The notes: generated by a model not told the origin, from the sequence alone. 64,000 bases of DNA from Actinoplanes derwentensis (GCF_900104725.1 NZ_LT629758.1:6441001-6505000); one strand, 5' to 3'. Shown: positions 24,711 to 35,151, numbered from the stretch's first letter. A program made the numbers and translations.

Positions 24711-25187
24711 ATGACTGACAACGTGCGTCTCAGCGCCGGCGACGCCGCGCCCGACTTCACTCTCACCACCGACACCGGGGACAGCCTGGCCCTGAAGGAC
24801 CTGCGCGGGCGCAAGGTCGTGCTGTACGCCTACCCGGCCGCCATGACGCCCGGCTGCACCACCCAGGCCTGTGACTTCCGCGACAACCTCGCCTCACTGA
24901 AGTCGGCCGGTTACGAGGTCGTCGGCATCTCCCCCGACAAGCCGGCCAAACTCGCCAAGTTCCGGGAGCACGACGCCATCACGTTCCCGCTGGTCAGCGA
25001 TGAGGACAAGAGCGTGCTGATCGCCTACGGCGCCTTCGGCGAGAAGCAGCTGTACGGCAAAACGGTCACCGGGGTCATCCGCTCGACATTCGTCATCGAC
25101 GAGAACGGGCTGATCGAGCGGGCCCTCTACAACGTCAAGGCCACCGGCCACGTCGCGAAACTCCGCCGCGACCTCGGCCTGGACTGA
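24711..25187 (+). CDS. bcp: Thiol peroxidase, Bcp/PrxQ family
   Basis: A 158-residue peroxiredoxin that reduces hydroperoxides using thioredoxin. The peroxidatic motif T-P-G-C-T-T-Q-A-C-D-F lies near residues 44-54, with the resolving Cys five residues on, as in atypical 2-Cys PrxQ. Other family blocks are GDAAPDFTL and VVGISPDKPAKLAKF. I chose ATG 24711; ATG 24687, which overlaps the stop of the AdoMet decarboxylase gene, would add eight residues and implies coupling. It is cytoplasmic. Confidence 0.92.
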   Translation: MTDNVRLSAGDAAPDFTLTTDTGDSLALKDLRGRKVVLYAYPAAMTPGCTTQACDFRDNLASLKSAGYEVVGISPDKPAKLAKFREHDAITFPLVSDEDKSVLIAYGAFGEKQLYGKTVTGVIRSTFVIDENGLIERALYNVKATGHVAKLRRDLGLD

Positions 25188-25355
25188 CCGGGGATCCCGC
25201 GGACCGGAAAAGTCAGCGGAAAGCCACATGTCCGGCCCGCTCCGGCCGATGAGGAGGTCAACCACCCCTCAGGGCCGTACGGAACCCGGACTCACGGCGG
25301 TCGTCATGCGGTAACCAACCCGCAAGGCGGCCGCCGTGCGCAATCCGAGTGCGGA

Positions 25356-25586
25356 TCAGACCGTGACGACGCCGTTGCGCGCGTTCACTTCGCGCACCTG
25401 CGCCGGCAGGGTGAACAGGTCGATCAGAAGGCCGATGCCGAGGATGCCCAGGGTGAACAGATAGAGCACGCCCCGGCCGGTCTTGCCCAGGTAGAACTGG
25501 TGGATACCGAGGCCACCGAGGAAGAACCAGAGCAGGTAGGCGATACCGGTCTGCTTCGGCGCGACAGCCGCCACTTGCTGCGTCAT
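25356..25586 (-). CDS. TM2-domain membrane protein
   Basis: A 76-residue protein with two membrane helices joined by a short turn: [43 protein letters not shown]. The G-x-H-x-F-Y-L-G-K motif defines TM2 domains. Function is not known. A clear AGGAG lies at proper distance before the ATG, within the short palindrome gtctcc-t-ggagac. Confidence 0.9.
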   Translation of the reverse strand: MTQQVAAVAPKQTGIAYLLWFFLGGLGIHQFYLGKTGRGVLYLFTLGILGIGLLIDLFTLPAQVREVNARNGVVTV

Positions 25587-25606
25587 ATGGAGTCTCCTGG
25601 AGACAA

Positions 25607-25641
25607 ATTGATCAATATGGAGGCGTGAGCGTAGTTGATCA
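25607..25641. promoter_or_regulatory. Paired TTGATCA sites in the divergent TM2/MOSC promoter
   Basis: ATTGATCAAT (25607-25616) is a perfect palindrome and TTGATCA recurs at 25635-25641, 27 bp apart. Such AT-rich repeats stand out in this GC-rich DNA and lie between two divergent genes. The regulator is unknown. Confidence 0.35.
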
Positions 25642-25681
25642 TGTGCTCGGCCGCGACCCCGGATATGGCACGCTGGTCGGC

Positions 25682-26494
25682 ATGCGGATCACGGGGCTTC
25701 ACACGTACCCGGTCAAGGGTTGTCACCGCCTGGACCACGACGAATCGACCGTCGAACCCTGGGGCCTCGCCCACGACCGGCGCTGGATGATCGTCGATGC
25801 CGAAGGCGTCGGGATCACTCAACGGGACACGCCCCGGCTCACCCAGCTCGCCACCCAGCCCCGCGCCGGTGGCCTTCGTCTCAGCGCCGCCGGACAGCCC
25901 GACCTGGACCAGGACGAACCGGTCGACGGCCCGAAGATCCAGGTCCGGATCTTCCGGAGCAAGACCCCCGTCCCGGCACGGATCGCCGAGACCGAGTGGA
26001 TCTCCACCTTCCTCGGCCGCGACGCCCGGCTCACCTGGCAGGCCGACCCCACCACCCGCACCGTCACCGGCTTCGCCGAGCCCGACGACCGGGTCAGTTT
26101 CGCCGACGGGTACCCGGTGCTGCTCGCCAGCACCGCCTCCCTGGACGCGGTCAACGACTGGCTCGCCGAGACCGGTGACGACCCCGTCCCGATCCACCGT
26201 TTCCGGCCCAACCTGGTGCTCGACGGCGCGCCCGCCTGGGCCGAGGACGACTGGATCGGCCGGCGACTGCGGATCGGCGACACCACCTACCGGGTCGCCA
26301 AGCCATGCGACCGCTGCCGCGTCACCACCATCGATCAGGAGACCGGCGAGACCGGCCGGCAGCCGCTGCACGTCCTCGGCCGGCACCGCCGCGTCGGCAA
26401 GGGACTCCTCTTCGCGGTCAACCTCATCCCCGACCTGACAGCCGGTCAGATCGGCCACGTTCGGGTGAACGACCCGGTGGCGGTCCTCGACTAG
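25682..26494 (+). CDS. MOSC-domain protein (YcbX-like)
   Basis: A 270-residue protein. An N-terminal MOSC beta-barrel ([21 protein letters not shown] to about residue 115) is followed by the MOSC domain with the conserved Cys in K-P-C-D-R-C-R-V near residue 207. The family uses molybdenum cofactor to transfer sulfur or reduce N-hydroxylated compounds. The start at 25682 matches family N-termini; an upstream GTG would add 19 residues with no similarity. Divergent from the TM2 gene. Confidence 0.9.
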   Translation: MRITGLHTYPVKGCHRLDHDESTVEPWGLAHDRRWMIVDAEGVGITQRDTPRLTQLATQPRAGGLRLSAAGQPDLDQDEPVDGPKIQVRIFRSKTPVPARIAETEWISTFLGRDARLTWQADPTTRTVTGFAEPDDRVSFADGYPVLLASTASLDAVNDWLAETGDDPVPIHRFRPNLVLDGAPAWAEDDWIGRRLRIGDTTYRVAKPCDRCRVTTIDQETGETGRQPLHVLGRHRRVGKGLLFAVNLIPDLTAGQIGHVRVNDPVAVLD

Positions 26495-26531
26495 TCTCGC
26501 CAAGGCATCCGCCCTGGAGAGAGGCATCGTC

Positions 26532-27671
26532 TTGTCGGCAGTCGAGAGACGCCCCTGGATCGGTCACGTCCTCTGGACGGCCACCGCGATCGTCGCCGCG
26601 GTCCAGATCTGGGGCGGTCTCCATCTCGCCTCCGGAGCCAGCCTCGCCGACCTGCGCGTCTACCTCGGCGCTCTGCAGACCCTGCACGCCGGCGGCGACC
26701 TCTACGGTTACGCCGCACCCGGCACCGGCGCGCCCTTCACCTACCCGCCGTTCGCCGCGCTGATCTTCGCCCCGCTGCCGCTCGTCCCGTTCGCCGTCGT
26801 CGCCACCCTGTGGACCGCCGGTACTCTCGCCGCCGTCGCCGGGATCGCGCGCCTGGTCAAACCCACCGGCGCCGCTCTCGCCGCCCTGGCGCTGATCGCC
26901 TCGGCACCGGTTTCCAGCAATCTGCGGTACGGGCAGATCAGCGTCTTCCTCGTGCTCATCGTCCTGCTCGACGCTCTGCACGTGGTCCCCGAGCGGTACC
27001 GCGGCATCGTCACCGGCATCGCCGGGGCCATCAAACTCACCCCGCTGATCTTCGTGCCCTACTACTGGTTCTCCGGCCAGCGGCGCACCGCCGTCACCTC
27101 GGTGGTGTCGTTCGCCGCCGCGTCCGGGATCGCCTGGCTCGTGCTGCCCACCGAATCCGCCCGCTACTGGTTCAGCACCCTCTTCAACGTCAACCGGGTC
27201 GGCAACATCAGCACCGGCGGCAACCAGTCCCTGAACGGGGTACTCCTGAGGTGGGACATCGACGACCACATCCGTACCCCGGTCGTCGCCCTGGCCGGTG
27301 CCGTCGTCGTGGTGCTCGCCCTGTGGCGTGCCGCTCGCGCCCACCGCGCCGGTGACCATCTCACCGCGGCCGTCGTCGTCGGAGCGGCCGGTCTGGTGCT
27401 CTCCCCGGTCTCCTGGACCCATCACCAGATCTGGCTGGTCCCCGCCGCCTTCCTGGCCGTCAGCCACCGGAGCAGGGTCAACCACCTCTGGACCGCCCTC
27501 GTCCTCGCGCTCATGATCCTGCCGGTGCTCTGGATCGCCGCCGGTTTCTCCGACGAACTGATCATCGGCAATGCCCGGGTCTGGCTCGCGGTAGCCGTCG
27601 CCGCCGCCGTTCCGTTCCTCCATGTGCGCGCTCCCATGACATCCTCACCACTGCGGGTGACGGCGCCTTAG
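26532..27671 (+). CDS. GT87-family (DUF2029) membrane glycosyltransferase
   Basis: A 379-residue polytopic protein with about nine to ten membrane helices. The extracellular loop after the first helix shows the catalytic Asp context LADLRVYLGALQTLHAGGDLYGY, and PFTYPPFAALIFAPL follows, which mark GT87 (mycobacterial mannosyltransferases of phospholipid mannosides are relatives). It uses polyprenyl-phosphate sugar donors to glycosylate envelope lipids. The start is a TTG at 26532 with GGAGAGAGG upstream. It lies 37 bp after the MOSC gene. The acceptor is not known. Confidence 0.85.
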   Translation: MSAVERRPWIGHVLWTATAIVAAVQIWGGLHLASGASLADLRVYLGALQTLHAGGDLYGYAAPGTGAPFTYPPFAALIFAPLPLVPFAVVATLWTAGTLAAVAGIARLVKPTGAALAALALIASAPVSSNLRYGQISVFLVLIVLLDALHVVPERYRGIVTGIAGAIKLTPLIFVPYYWFSGQRRTAVTSVVSFAAASGIAWLVLPTESARYWFSTLFNVNRVGNISTGGNQSLNGVLLRWDIDDHIRTPVVALAGAVVVVLALWRAARAHRAGDHLTAAVVVGAAGLVLSPVSWTHHQIWLVPAAFLAVSHRSRVNHLWTALVLALMILPVLWIAAGFSDELIIGNARVWLAVAVAAAVPFLHVRAPMTSSPLRVTAP

Positions 27672-27725
27672 GGGAGTCTTAGGAGAGTTGCCGATCGGCC
27701 GTCAAGGCGAGCAGGATGCCTGGTC

Positions 27726-28679
27726 GTGAGTGCTCATCGAAGGAAAATCAGCGTCCGATGGTTCGCCGCGGGCGGTGCCGCCGCTTTCGCCGGCATCCTC
27801 GGCATCGCCATGCTCCTGACGAACACCGGATCGGCCTGCGCCGCACCCCCGAGCACCACCCTCAAAACCGGCAAGGCGACTTTCTACGACCTTGCCGGTA
27901 CGTCCGGCAACTGCTCGTTCGAAGTCCCGGCTGACGATCTCTACGTGGCGCTGGGACCCGACCAGTACGCCGAAGGCACCGCCTGTGGCGCCTACCTCGA
28001 CGTGACCGGGCCCAAGGGCAAGGTGCGCGTCAAGGTCTTCGACAAGTGCCCCGAGTGCGCCGCCGGTCACCTGGACCTGAGCCGTACCGCGTACAAGAAG
28101 ATCGGTGCCGAGATCGACGGCATCATCCCGATCAAGTACAAGCTGGTCACCAACCCCTCCACACCCGCGCCCATCTCGGTGCGGATCAAGGAGGGCGCGT
28201 CCCAGTACTGGTTCGCGGCCCGCATCGACAACCACGCCAACCTGCTGTCCTCGGTGAAGGTGTCCAGCGGCGGTGGCAGCTTCAAGTCCGCCTACCGCAC
28301 CGACTTCAACTACTGGATCATCGACGCGGGCGCCGGATCAGGCCCCTACAAGCTGAAGATCACCGACGTGTACGGCAACTCCGCCACCGTCTCCGGCATC
28401 AAGATGTCCCCCGGCTCGGTCCAGAAGACATCCACCCGGATCACCGGCGGCTCCGGCACGGTGACCGAGAAGACCACCGCCACCACCACCGCTCCGGCGG
28501 CCAAGGCGACCACGTCGGCCCCCGCCACCAAGGCGAAGGCGTCCGCGTCGGCCTCAGCGGTGGCGACCACCACCGCGCCGCCGGCCCCCGCCACCGAGGC
28601 GACCACCACCGGCCCGGTCACCGACCAGCCCCTGGTCGACCTGGCCGCCGCCGAACAGTCGGCCAAGTCCTCTTGCTGA
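27726..28679 (+). CDS. Secreted expansin-like protein (EXLX)
   Basis: A 317-residue secreted protein beginning at GTG 27726. After the signal peptide (to about residue 38) comes a double-psi beta-barrel domain D1 (about 45-140) with the V-F-D-K-C-P-E-C and G-H-L-D-L-S motifs; the Asp in HLD is the essential residue of bacterial expansins. Domain D2 (about 143-235) is a CBM63-like sheet with surface aromatic residues in Q-Y-W-F and N-Y-W-I. A Thr/Ala/Pro/Lys-rich tail of about 80 residues follows and ends in Cys. Expansins loosen cellulose without cutting it. With the GH12 cellulase this suggests contact with plant cell walls. Confidence 0.9.
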   Translation: MSAHRRKISVRWFAAGGAAAFAGILGIAMLLTNTGSACAAPPSTTLKTGKATFYDLAGTSGNCSFEVPADDLYVALGPDQYAEGTACGAYLDVTGPKGKVRVKVFDKCPECAAGHLDLSRTAYKKIGAEIDGIIPIKYKLVTNPSTPAPISVRIKEGASQYWFAARIDNHANLLSSVKVSSGGGSFKSAYRTDFNYWIIDAGAGSGPYKLKITDVYGNSATVSGIKMSPGSVQKTSTRITGGSGTVTEKTTATTTAPAAKATTSAPATKAKASASASAVATTTAPPAPATEATTTGPVTDQPLVDLAAAEQSAKSSC

Positions 28680-28690
28680 CACCCGGCTCA

Positions 28691-28731
28691 ACGAACGGCC
28701 CGGCTCACGTCTCGTGAGCCGGGCCGTTCGT
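28691..28731. terminator. Perfect 19-bp bidirectional terminator
   Basis: acgaacggcccggctcacg and its exact complement flank a tct loop. It lies 11 bp after the expansin stop and 13 bp after tRNA-Leu on the other strand, so it ends both. Confidence 0.85.
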
Positions 28732-28743
28732 TCATCTCATCGG

Positions 28744-28827
28744 TGCGGAAGAAGGGACTTGAACCCTCACGCCCTCTCGGGCACGGGTACCTAAAACCCG
28801 CGCGTATGCCTATTTCGCCACTTCCGC
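28744..28827 (-). tRNA. tRNA-Leu (anticodon TAG)
   Basis: An 84-nt class II tRNA with a long variable arm (CGTGCCCGAGAGGGCG region). The anticodon stem-loop is CGGGT-TTTAGGT-ACCCG, acceptor GCGGAAG pairs with CTTCCGC, and the T-loop is GGTTCAAGTCC. Discriminator A; CCA is not encoded. It reads the rare leucine codon CUA, among others. Confidence 0.96.
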
Positions 28828-29011
28828 CCGTTTTGCCCACCAGGGCAAAGCGTTGTGAAGATTGTAAAGGGTCGAATGCGTCCGCGCCGCCTCGCGGACC
28901 CTCGATCTGGCCTTTACGGTGCTCGACGCACCTTTCCGGAGGATGCCGGTCCCCCGCCGAGCAGGTCGGGCACCAGGTGACGTCCGCGCCGGGCGATGGG
29001 TGAATCCCTGG

Positions 29012-29035
29012 CTTTCTGAAAGATTTTATGCATAA
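29012..29035 (+). promoter_or_regulatory. Two adjacent palindromes in front of the hut operon
   Basis: CTTTC-T-GAAAG (29012-29022) and TTATGCATAA (29026-29035) lie directly before the GTG of the RpiR-type regulator. They are AT-rich against GC-rich flanks and so near the start that a bound protein would block transcription or the -10 region. A natural candidate for the autoregulator; the match to known RpiR sites is not established. Confidence 0.45.
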
Positions 29036-29044
29036 GCTTCGGAT

Positions 29045-29890
29045 GTGAATGACGGAATCGTCAGGACGGCCGGGCGGGTGCTGGACCTCTTTCAGGGTGC
29101 ACGGCTCACGCCTACTCAGCGGCGGATCGCGCAGACCCTGGTCGAGCACGCGGCCAAAGCGGCCTATCTGTCCGCGGCCGAGGTCGCCGAGCTGGCCGGG
29201 GTCAGTCAGCCGTCGGTGACCCGGTTCGCGATGGCGCTGGGGCACGCGGGCTATCCGGCGTTGCGGCGGGAACTGCGGGCGCTCACCGAGGACGCGCCGG
29301 GCGAGCCGGCCGAACAGAACGCGATGCAGCGCGCGGTGCAGGGCGAGACCGAGCACCTGCGGCGGGTGGGTGAGCAACTTCACGAGCTTTCCGGCGTACG
29401 GCGGGCTGCCTCGCTGTTGATCGAAAGCCGTCCGCTGCCGGTGCTGGGGTTGCGCGCGGCCGCACCCCTGGCCGCCTACTTCGGGTATTTCGCCGCCAAA
29501 GTGTTCCCCGGTGTCCGGGTGCTCGACGGCGGTGGGACGAGTCTGCTGGACCGGCTCGATCAGGCCCGCGCGGACGGTGCCGGTGCGATGCTGGCGATCG
29601 TGCTCCCCCGTTATCCGCGCGAGTCGGTGGAGGCCGTCCGGGAGGCGAAGGCGGCCGGGATGTCGGTGGTCGTGATCACCGATTCGGCGGTCAGCCCGGT
29701 GGCCGAGTTCGCCGACGTGACACTGCCCGCCGCGGTGGGCACGCAGCTCGTGTTCGACCTGCACACCGGCCCGATGACGATGGCGATGGTGCTGCTCCAG
29801 GCGATGTGCGACGCGGCCCCGGAGCCGGTGCAGCGGCGTCTCGAGGAGTTCGAGGCGACCGCCGCCCGGCGCAACGTATTCCTGGCGTAG
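29045..29890 (+). CDS. MurR/RpiR-family regulator of the hut operon
   Basis: A 281-residue regulator. The N-terminal HTH_6 domain (about residues 15-85) shows [36 protein letters not shown]. The C-terminal SIS domain (about 125-255) with [24 protein letters not shown] and [20 protein letters not shown] normally binds phosphosugars or related ligands. The GTG at 29045 is the only start giving a full HTH. hutU follows 11 bp later after a strong GGAGGAGGAG site, so this protein is probably the operon's own regulator, in the place usually held by HutC. The ligand may be urocanate or another pathway intermediate (inference). Confidence 0.9.
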   Translation: MNDGIVRTAGRVLDLFQGARLTPTQRRIAQTLVEHAAKAAYLSAAEVAELAGVSQPSVTRFAMALGHAGYPALRRELRALTEDAPGEPAEQNAMQRAVQGETEHLRRVGEQLHELSGVRRAASLLIESRPLPVLGLRAAAPLAAYFGYFAAKVFPGVRVLDGGGTSLLDRLDQARADGAGAMLAIVLPRYPRESVEAVREAKAAGMSVVVITDSAVSPVAEFADVTLPAAVGTQLVFDLHTGPMTMAMVLLQAMCDAAPEPVQRRLEEFEATAARRNVFLA

Positions 29891-29901
29891 GAGGAGGAGA
29901 C

Positions 29902-31533
29902 ATGTCGGAGATCAGGTCACCGCGGGGCACGGCGTACACCGCTCAAGGTTGGCCGCAAGAGGCCGCCAAGCGCATGTTGATGAACAACCTGGACCCGGAG
30001 GTGGCCGAGAGGCCGCAGGATCTCGTGGTGTACGGCGGGACCGGCAAGGCCGCCCGGGACTGGCCGTCGTTCCACGCGATCGTCCGCGAGCTGGACGTGC
30101 TCAAGGGTGACGAGACGCTGCTGGTGCAGTCCGGTAAGCCGGTCGGGGTGCTGCGCACGCACGAGTGGGCGCCGCGGGTGCTGATCGCGAACTCGAACCT
30201 GGTCGGCGACTGGGCGAACTGGCCGGAGTTCCGACGGCTGGAGCAGCTGGGCCTGACCATGTACGGCCAGATGACCGCCGGTTCGTGGATCTACATCGGC
30301 ACCCAGGGCATCCTGCAGGGCACCTATGAGACGTTCGCCGCGGTGGCCGAGAAGCGGTTCGGCGGGGACCTGGCCGGAACGTTGACGCTGACCGGCGGTT
30401 GTGGCGGCATGGGCGGGGCGCAGCCACTGTCGGTGACGATGAACGGCGGGGTCTGCCTGATCGTCGACGTCGACCTGACCCGTCTGCAGCGCCGGGTCGA
30501 CACCCGGTACCTGGACGTGATCGCCGACGACCTGGACCAGGCCGTCGCGCGGGCGCTCCAGGCCAAGGCGGACCGGACCGCGATCTCCATCGGGGTGGTC
30601 GGCAACGCCGCCGAGGTCTTCCCCGAGTTGCTGCGCCGCGGGGTGGCGATCGACATCGTCACCGACCAGACCAGCGCTCACGACCCGCTCAGCTACATTC
30701 CGATCGGGGTGGACCTCAACGACGCCGCGGAGTACGCCCGGACCAAGCCGGAGGAGTTCACCGACCGGTCCCGCAACAGCATGACCCGGCAGGTCGAGGC
30801 CATGGTCGGGTTCATGGACGCCGGCGCCGAGGTGTTCGACTACGGCAACTCGATCCGCGGTGAGGCGAAACTCGCCGGGTACGAGCGGGCCTTCGACTTC
30901 CCCGGGTTCGTTCCCGCGTACATCAGGCCGCTGTTCGCCGAAGGCAAGGGCCCGTTCCGGTGGGCGGCGCTCTCCGGCGATCCGGCCGACATCGCCGCCA
31001 CCGACAAGGCGGTGCTCGACCTGTTCCCGGAGAACGAGCCGCTGGCCCGGTGGATCAAGATGGCCGGCGAGCGGGTCGCCTTCCAGGGGCTGCCGGCCCG
31101 GATCTGCTGGCTCGGGTACGGCGAACGCGACAAGGCCGGGGTCCGGTTCAACGACATGGTCGCGCGTGGCGAGGTGTCCGCGCCGCTGGTGATCGGGCGG
31201 GATCACCTGGACTCCGGGTCGGTGGCGTCGCCCTACCGGGAGACCGAGTCGATGCTCGACGGCTCCGACGCGATCGCCGACTGGCCGCTGCTGAACGCGC
31301 TGGTCAACACCGCTTCCGGCGCCAGTTGGGTGTCGATTCACCACGGTGGCGGGGTCGGTATCGGCCGGAGCATCCACGCCGGTCAGGTGTGTGTGGCCGA
31401 CGGGACGGCACTGGCCGGGCAGAAGATCGAGCGGGTGCTGACCAACGACCCGGCGATGGGTGTGCTGCGGCACGTCGACGCGGGTTACGAGTCGCAGGCG
31501 GCCGGTGGCGTGCAGATCCCGATGTCGCGATGA
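29902..31533 (+). CDS. hutU: Urocanate hydratase
   Basis: A 543-residue NAD+-dependent enzyme, second step of histidine breakdown: urocanate to imidazolonepropionate. The length and blocks such as [42 protein letters not shown] and GNSIRGEAK match the family; the tightly bound NAD+ uses the Gly-rich [10 protein letters not shown]. Start ATG 29902 has GGAGGAGGAG before it. Its stop overlaps the start of the M20 gene (ATGA). Cytoplasmic. Confidence 0.97.
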   Translation: MSEIRSPRGTAYTAQGWPQEAAKRMLMNNLDPEVAERPQDLVVYGGTGKAARDWPSFHAIVRELDVLKGDETLLVQSGKPVGVLRTHEWAPRVLIANSNLVGDWANWPEFRRLEQLGLTMYGQMTAGSWIYIGTQGILQGTYETFAAVAEKRFGGDLAGTLTLTGGCGGMGGAQPLSVTMNGGVCLIVDVDLTRLQRRVDTRYLDVIADDLDQAVARALQAKADRTAISIGVVGNAAEVFPELLRRGVAIDIVTDQTSAHDPLSYIPIGVDLNDAAEYARTKPEEFTDRSRNSMTRQVEAMVGFMDAGAEVFDYGNSIRGEAKLAGYERAFDFPGFVPAYIRPLFAEGKGPFRWAALSGDPADIAATDKAVLDLFPENEPLARWIKMAGERVAFQGLPARICWLGYGERDKAGVRFNDMVARGEVSAPLVIGRDHLDSGSVASPYRETESMLDGSDAIADWPLLNALVNTASGASWVSIHHGGGVGIGRSIHAGQVCVADGTALAGQKIERVLTNDPAMGVLRHVDAGYESQAAGGVQIPMSR

Positions 31534-32684
31534 GTTCCTTTGCCGAGCTCTGGGCGGAGATCGCGCCGATCGGACGGGCCGACAGTGGTGGGTATCTGCG
31601 GTTCGCGCTGACCGAACCCGAGTTGACGCTGCGTGACTGGTTTCGGGCGCAGGCTTCCAGCAGAGACATGACGGTCACCGAGGACGGGAACGGGAACCTG
31701 TTCGCGTGGCGGGGTGAGCCGTGGGCGCCCGGAACCGTGCTGACCGGGTCGCATTTCGACTCGGTGCCACACGGTGGGGGTTTTGACGGGCCGTTGGGGA
31801 TCGTCAGCGCGTTCCTCGCCATCGATGAAGTGCCGAATGATCGACAAATCGGAATTGCAGCATTTGTCGAAGAGGAAGGCGGCCGATTCGGCGTACCGTG
31901 CCTAGGTTCGCGGCTTTTGACCGGAGCCATGGACCCGTCTCGGGCGGCCGCGTTGAAAGACCGCGACGGCATCTCGTTCGGCGAGGCCCTAGGCGCCACC
32001 CCCGTTGGACAGATCACCCGATTGGCCAACATCAAGGCGGTCGTCGAGCTGCACATCGAGCAAGGCATCGCACTGGAGACCCCGGTGGGAGTGGCGAGCG
32101 CGATCTGGCCGCACGGCCGCTGGCGGATGGACTTCGCCGGAGTCGGCGACCACGCCGGCACCACCCGGATGACCGACCGCCGCGACCCGATGCTGACCTT
32201 CGCCTTCACCGTGCTGGCCGCCAACAAGGAGGCCCGGCTGACCGGGGCGCACGCCACCGTCGGCCGGGTGCAGGTCGAGCCGAACGCCACGAACGCCATC
32301 CCGTCGCTGGTCCGCGGCTGGCTGGACGCCCGCGCCGCCGACTCCGGCACCCTGGACCGGCTGGTCGACGAGGTGGTGCGCAAGGCCACCGAGCGGGCCG
32401 GCCGGGACGGGACGACAGTGGCGGTGACCCCCGAGTCGGTCACGCCCGAGGTCGCGTTCGACGGGCCGCTCGCCACCCACCTCAGCAAAGTCCTCGGCGA
32501 CGCGCCGATCCTGCCGACCGGAGCCGGACACGACGCCGGGGTGCTGTCCGCGCATGTGCCGACCGCGATGCTGTTCGTCCGCAACCCGACCGGGGTCTCG
32601 CACTCCCCCGCCGAACACGCCTCCGACGCCGACTGCGAAGCCGGCATCAAAGCGCTGGCCACCGTACTGACGGACCTCTCGTGA
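31530..32684 (+). CDS. M20-family amidohydrolase in the hut operon (allantoate/N-carbamoyl type)
   Basis: A 384-residue metallo-amidohydrolase. Metal ligands are visible in [19 protein letters not shown] (His and Asp), [16 protein letters not shown] (Glu pair), VELHIEQG (His) and SHSPAEHA (final His). The dimerisation insert sits around residues 205-315. These fit the allantoate amidohydrolase/N-carbamoyl-L-amino acid hydrolase group. In this operon, HutF makes N-formylglutamate, and no classical HutG deformylase gene is seen; this enzyme most likely fills that step. It overlaps hutU and hutF by 4 bp each. The substrate assignment is inference from position. Confidence 0.85.
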   Translation: MSSFAELWAEIAPIGRADSGGYLRFALTEPELTLRDWFRAQASSRDMTVTEDGNGNLFAWRGEPWAPGTVLTGSHFDSVPHGGGFDGPLGIVSAFLAIDEVPNDRQIGIAAFVEEEGGRFGVPCLGSRLLTGAMDPSRAAALKDRDGISFGEALGATPVGQITRLANIKAVVELHIEQGIALETPVGVASAIWPHGRWRMDFAGVGDHAGTTRMTDRRDPMLTFAFTVLAANKEARLTGAHATVGRVQVEPNATNAIPSLVRGWLDARAADSGTLDRLVDEVVRKATERAGRDGTTVAVTPESVTPEVAFDGPLATHLSKVLGDAPILPTGAGHDAGVLSAHVPTAMLFVRNPTGVSHSPAEHASDADCEAGIKALATVLTDLS

Positions 32685-33961
32685 AGACCGTCTTCCACGC
32701 GCGGCACGCCTGGATCGGCGACGGGGTGGCCACCGACGTACGGCTGGAGATCGAGAACGGCCGTTTCACCGCGGTGGTCCCGGACTCGCCGGCCGACGGG
32801 GAGTCACTGCCGGGGCTGGTGCTGCCCGGTCTCGCGAACGCACACTCGCACGCCTTCCACCGGGTGCTGCGCGGGCGCACCCACAGCGGCCGGGGCAGTT
32901 TCTGGACGTGGCGGCAGCAGATGTACGAAGTCGCCGCGGCACTCGACCCGGACCGTTATCTGGCGCTGGCACGGGCCGTCTACGCCGAGATGGCCCTCGC
33001 CGGGGTGACCTGTGTGGGCGAGTTCCACTATCTGCACCACGCTCCGGGCGGGACCCGATATGCCGACCCGAACGCGATGGGGGCCGCCCTGATCCAGGCC
33101 GCCGACGAAGCCGGTATCCGGATCACGCTGCTGGACACGCTCTATCTGACCGCCGGGGTGGACGGGACTCCGCTGGAAGGGGTGCAGAAACGGTTCGGCG
33201 ACGGCGACGCGGAGGCCTGGGCGCAGCGGGTGGCGGGACTCGCCGCAGGCCCGCACGCCAAGGTCGGTGCGGCGATTCATTCGGTACGGGCGGTCCCGGC
33301 CGATCAGCTGCCGGTGCTCGCCGGGCGGGGGCCGTTGCACGTGCACCTGTCCGAACAGCGGGCCGAGAACGAGCAGTGCCGGGCGGTGCACGGGTGCACG
33401 CCCACCGAGTTGCTGGACCGGTACGGCATCCTCGGGCCGGAGACCACCGCCGTGCACGCCACCCACCTCACTGACGGTGACGTGAAACTGCTCGGCGACA
33501 GTCGTACCGGCGTGTGTTTCTGCCCCACCACCGAACGCGACCTGGCCGACGGTTTCGGTCCTGCGCTACGGCTAGCCGTAGCTGGGACACCTATCAGCCT
33601 GGGCAGCGACAGCCACGCGGTGATCGATCCGTTCGAGGAGATCCGCGGTCTGGAGATGAACGAACGGCTGGCCAGCGAGAGCCGCGGCCACTTCCCGGCC
33701 GCCGCGCTGATCGCGGCCGCGGCCAACCACCGGAGCCTGGGCTGGGACGACGCGGGCGGTATCGCGCCCGGCTCACGGGCCGACCTGGTCGCGGTCTCCC
33801 TGTCGAGCGTACGAACCATCGGCGCCCGCCCCGACCAGGCGATCTTCGCGGCCACCGGAGCCGACGTCACGCACGTGATCTCCGGCGGCCGCCGGATCGT
33901 CGCCGACGGCCGGCACACCCTGGTCGACGTGCCCCACGAACTGGCGAAGGTGCTCGCATGA
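32681..33961 (+). CDS. hutF: Formimidoylglutamate deiminase
   Basis: A 426-residue amidohydrolase-superfamily enzyme that turns N-formimidoyl-L-glutamate into N-formyl-L-glutamate and ammonia. Zinc ligands are in [17 protein letters not shown] and the Asp of [18 protein letters not shown] supplies the conserved His. The start is a GTG at 32681 that overlaps the M20 gene stop (GTGA), and its own stop overlaps hutI (ATGA). The presence of HutF means the five-step pathway that passes through N-formylglutamate. Confidence 0.94.
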   Translation: MKTVFHARHAWIGDGVATDVRLEIENGRFTAVVPDSPADGESLPGLVLPGLANAHSHAFHRVLRGRTHSGRGSFWTWRQQMYEVAAALDPDRYLALARAVYAEMALAGVTCVGEFHYLHHAPGGTRYADPNAMGAALIQAADEAGIRITLLDTLYLTAGVDGTPLEGVQKRFGDGDAEAWAQRVAGLAAGPHAKVGAAIHSVRAVPADQLPVLAGRGPLHVHLSEQRAENEQCRAVHGCTPTELLDRYGILGPETTAVHATHLTDGDVKLLGDSRTGVCFCPTTERDLADGFGPALRLAVAGTPISLGSDSHAVIDPFEEIRGLEMNERLASESRGHFPAAALIAAAANHRSLGWDDAGGIAPGSRADLVAVSLSSVRTIGARPDQAIFAATGADVTHVISGGRRIVADGRHTLVDVPHELAKVLA

Positions 33962-35151
33962 GCCTGGTGATCACGAACATCGGTGAGCTGGTCACCAACT
34001 CCGGCAGCGGCCGGGGCCGGCTCGGCATCGTCGAGGACGCCGCAGTGGTCGTCGCCGACGGCAAGATCGCCTGGGTCGGGTCGGCGGCCGACGCGCCGGC
34101 CGCCGACGAGCGGATCGACGCCGACGGGGCCGCGGTGCTGCCCGGATTCGTCGACAGCCACGCGCACCTGGTGTTCGCCGGGGACCGGGCGGCCGAGTTC
34201 GGGGCCCGGATGGCGGGTGAGCCGTACACCGGCGGCGGCATCCGCACCACGGTCGGCGCCACCCGCGACGCCAGCGACGACGAGCTGCGGCGCGCGGCGG
34301 GCCGCCTGGTCACCGAGATGCGGCGGCAGGGCACCACCACGATCGAGATCAAGAGTGGGTACGGGCTGGACGTCGAGCACGAGGCCCGGTCCCTGCGGAT
34401 CGCCGCCGAGCTGACCAGCGAGACCACGTTCCTCGGCGCCCACGTGGTGCCGGCGGAATATCAGAACGACCCGTGGAAGTACGTGTCCCTGGTGTGCGGG
34501 CCGATGCTGGCAGCAGCCCGCCCGTACGCCAAATGGATCGACGTGTTCTGTGAGCGCGGGGCCTTCGACGAGGATCAGGCCCGTACCGTCCTGTCCGCCG
34601 GCAAGGACGCCGGGCTCGGCCTGCGGGTGCACGGCAACCAACTCGGCCCCGGACCGGGCGTCCAGCTGGCCGTCGAGATGGGCGCGGCAAGCGTGGACCA
34701 CTGCACCCACCTGGACGACGCCGACGTCGAAGCGCTCGCCTCGACCGGGTTCGACTGCATGTGCGCCGACGGCGGGCACACCACCACGGTGGCGACACTG
34801 CTGCCGGGGGCCGAGTTCTCCACCCGGTCGCCCTATCCGGACGCGCGCCGGCTGCTCGACGCGGGCGTGACCGTGGCGCTGGCCACCGACTGCAACCCTG
34901 GTTCGTCGTACACCTCGTCGATGTCCTTCTGTATCGCCCTCGCCGTCCGGGAGATGCGGATGACCCCGGCCGAGGCCGTGTGGGCGGCGACCGCCGGTGG
35001 CGCGCAGGCCCTGCGCCGCGGCGACGTCGGCCGGATCGCGGTCGGTGCCCGCGCCGACCTGATGATCCTCGACGCCCCTTCGCACCTGCACCTGGCCTAC
35101 CGGCCGGGCGTTCCCCTGATCCGAACCGTTCTGCACGACGGAGTGCCTTGA
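33958..35151 (+). CDS. hutI: Imidazolonepropionase
   Basis: A 397-residue amidohydrolase, third step of histidine catabolism: imidazolone-5-propionate to N-formimidoyl-glutamate. Metal ligands lie in [12 protein letters not shown] and in HGNQLG, with VDHCTHLD and [14 protein letters not shown] as further active-site blocks. [10 protein letters not shown] is a family signature. It overlaps hutF by 4 bp and hutH by 1 bp (TGATG). Confidence 0.96.
   Translation: MSLVITNIGELVTNSGSGRGRLGIVEDAAVVVADGKIAWVGSAADAPAADERIDADGAAVLPGFVDSHAHLVFAGDRAAEFGARMAGEPYTGGGIRTTVGATRDASDDELRRAAGRLVTEMRRQGTTTIEIKSGYGLDVEHEARSLRIAAELTSETTFLGAHVVPAEYQNDPWKYVSLVCGPMLAAARPYAKWIDVFCERGAFDEDQARTVLSAGKDAGLGLRVHGNQLGPGPGVQLAVEMGAASVDHCTHLDDADVEALASTGFDCMCADGGHTTTVATLLPGAEFSTRSPYPDARRLLDAGVTVALATDCNPGSSYTSSMSFCIALAVREMRMTPAEAVWAATAGGAQALRRGDVGRIAVGARADLMILDAPSHLHLAYRPGVPLIRTVLHDGVP

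Noticed and set aside
31898..32680. Upstream extension of hutF
   Set aside because: The open frame continues far into the M20 gene but is Arg-rich shadow; GTG 32681 begins the amidohydrolase sequence and overlaps the stop as do its neighbours.
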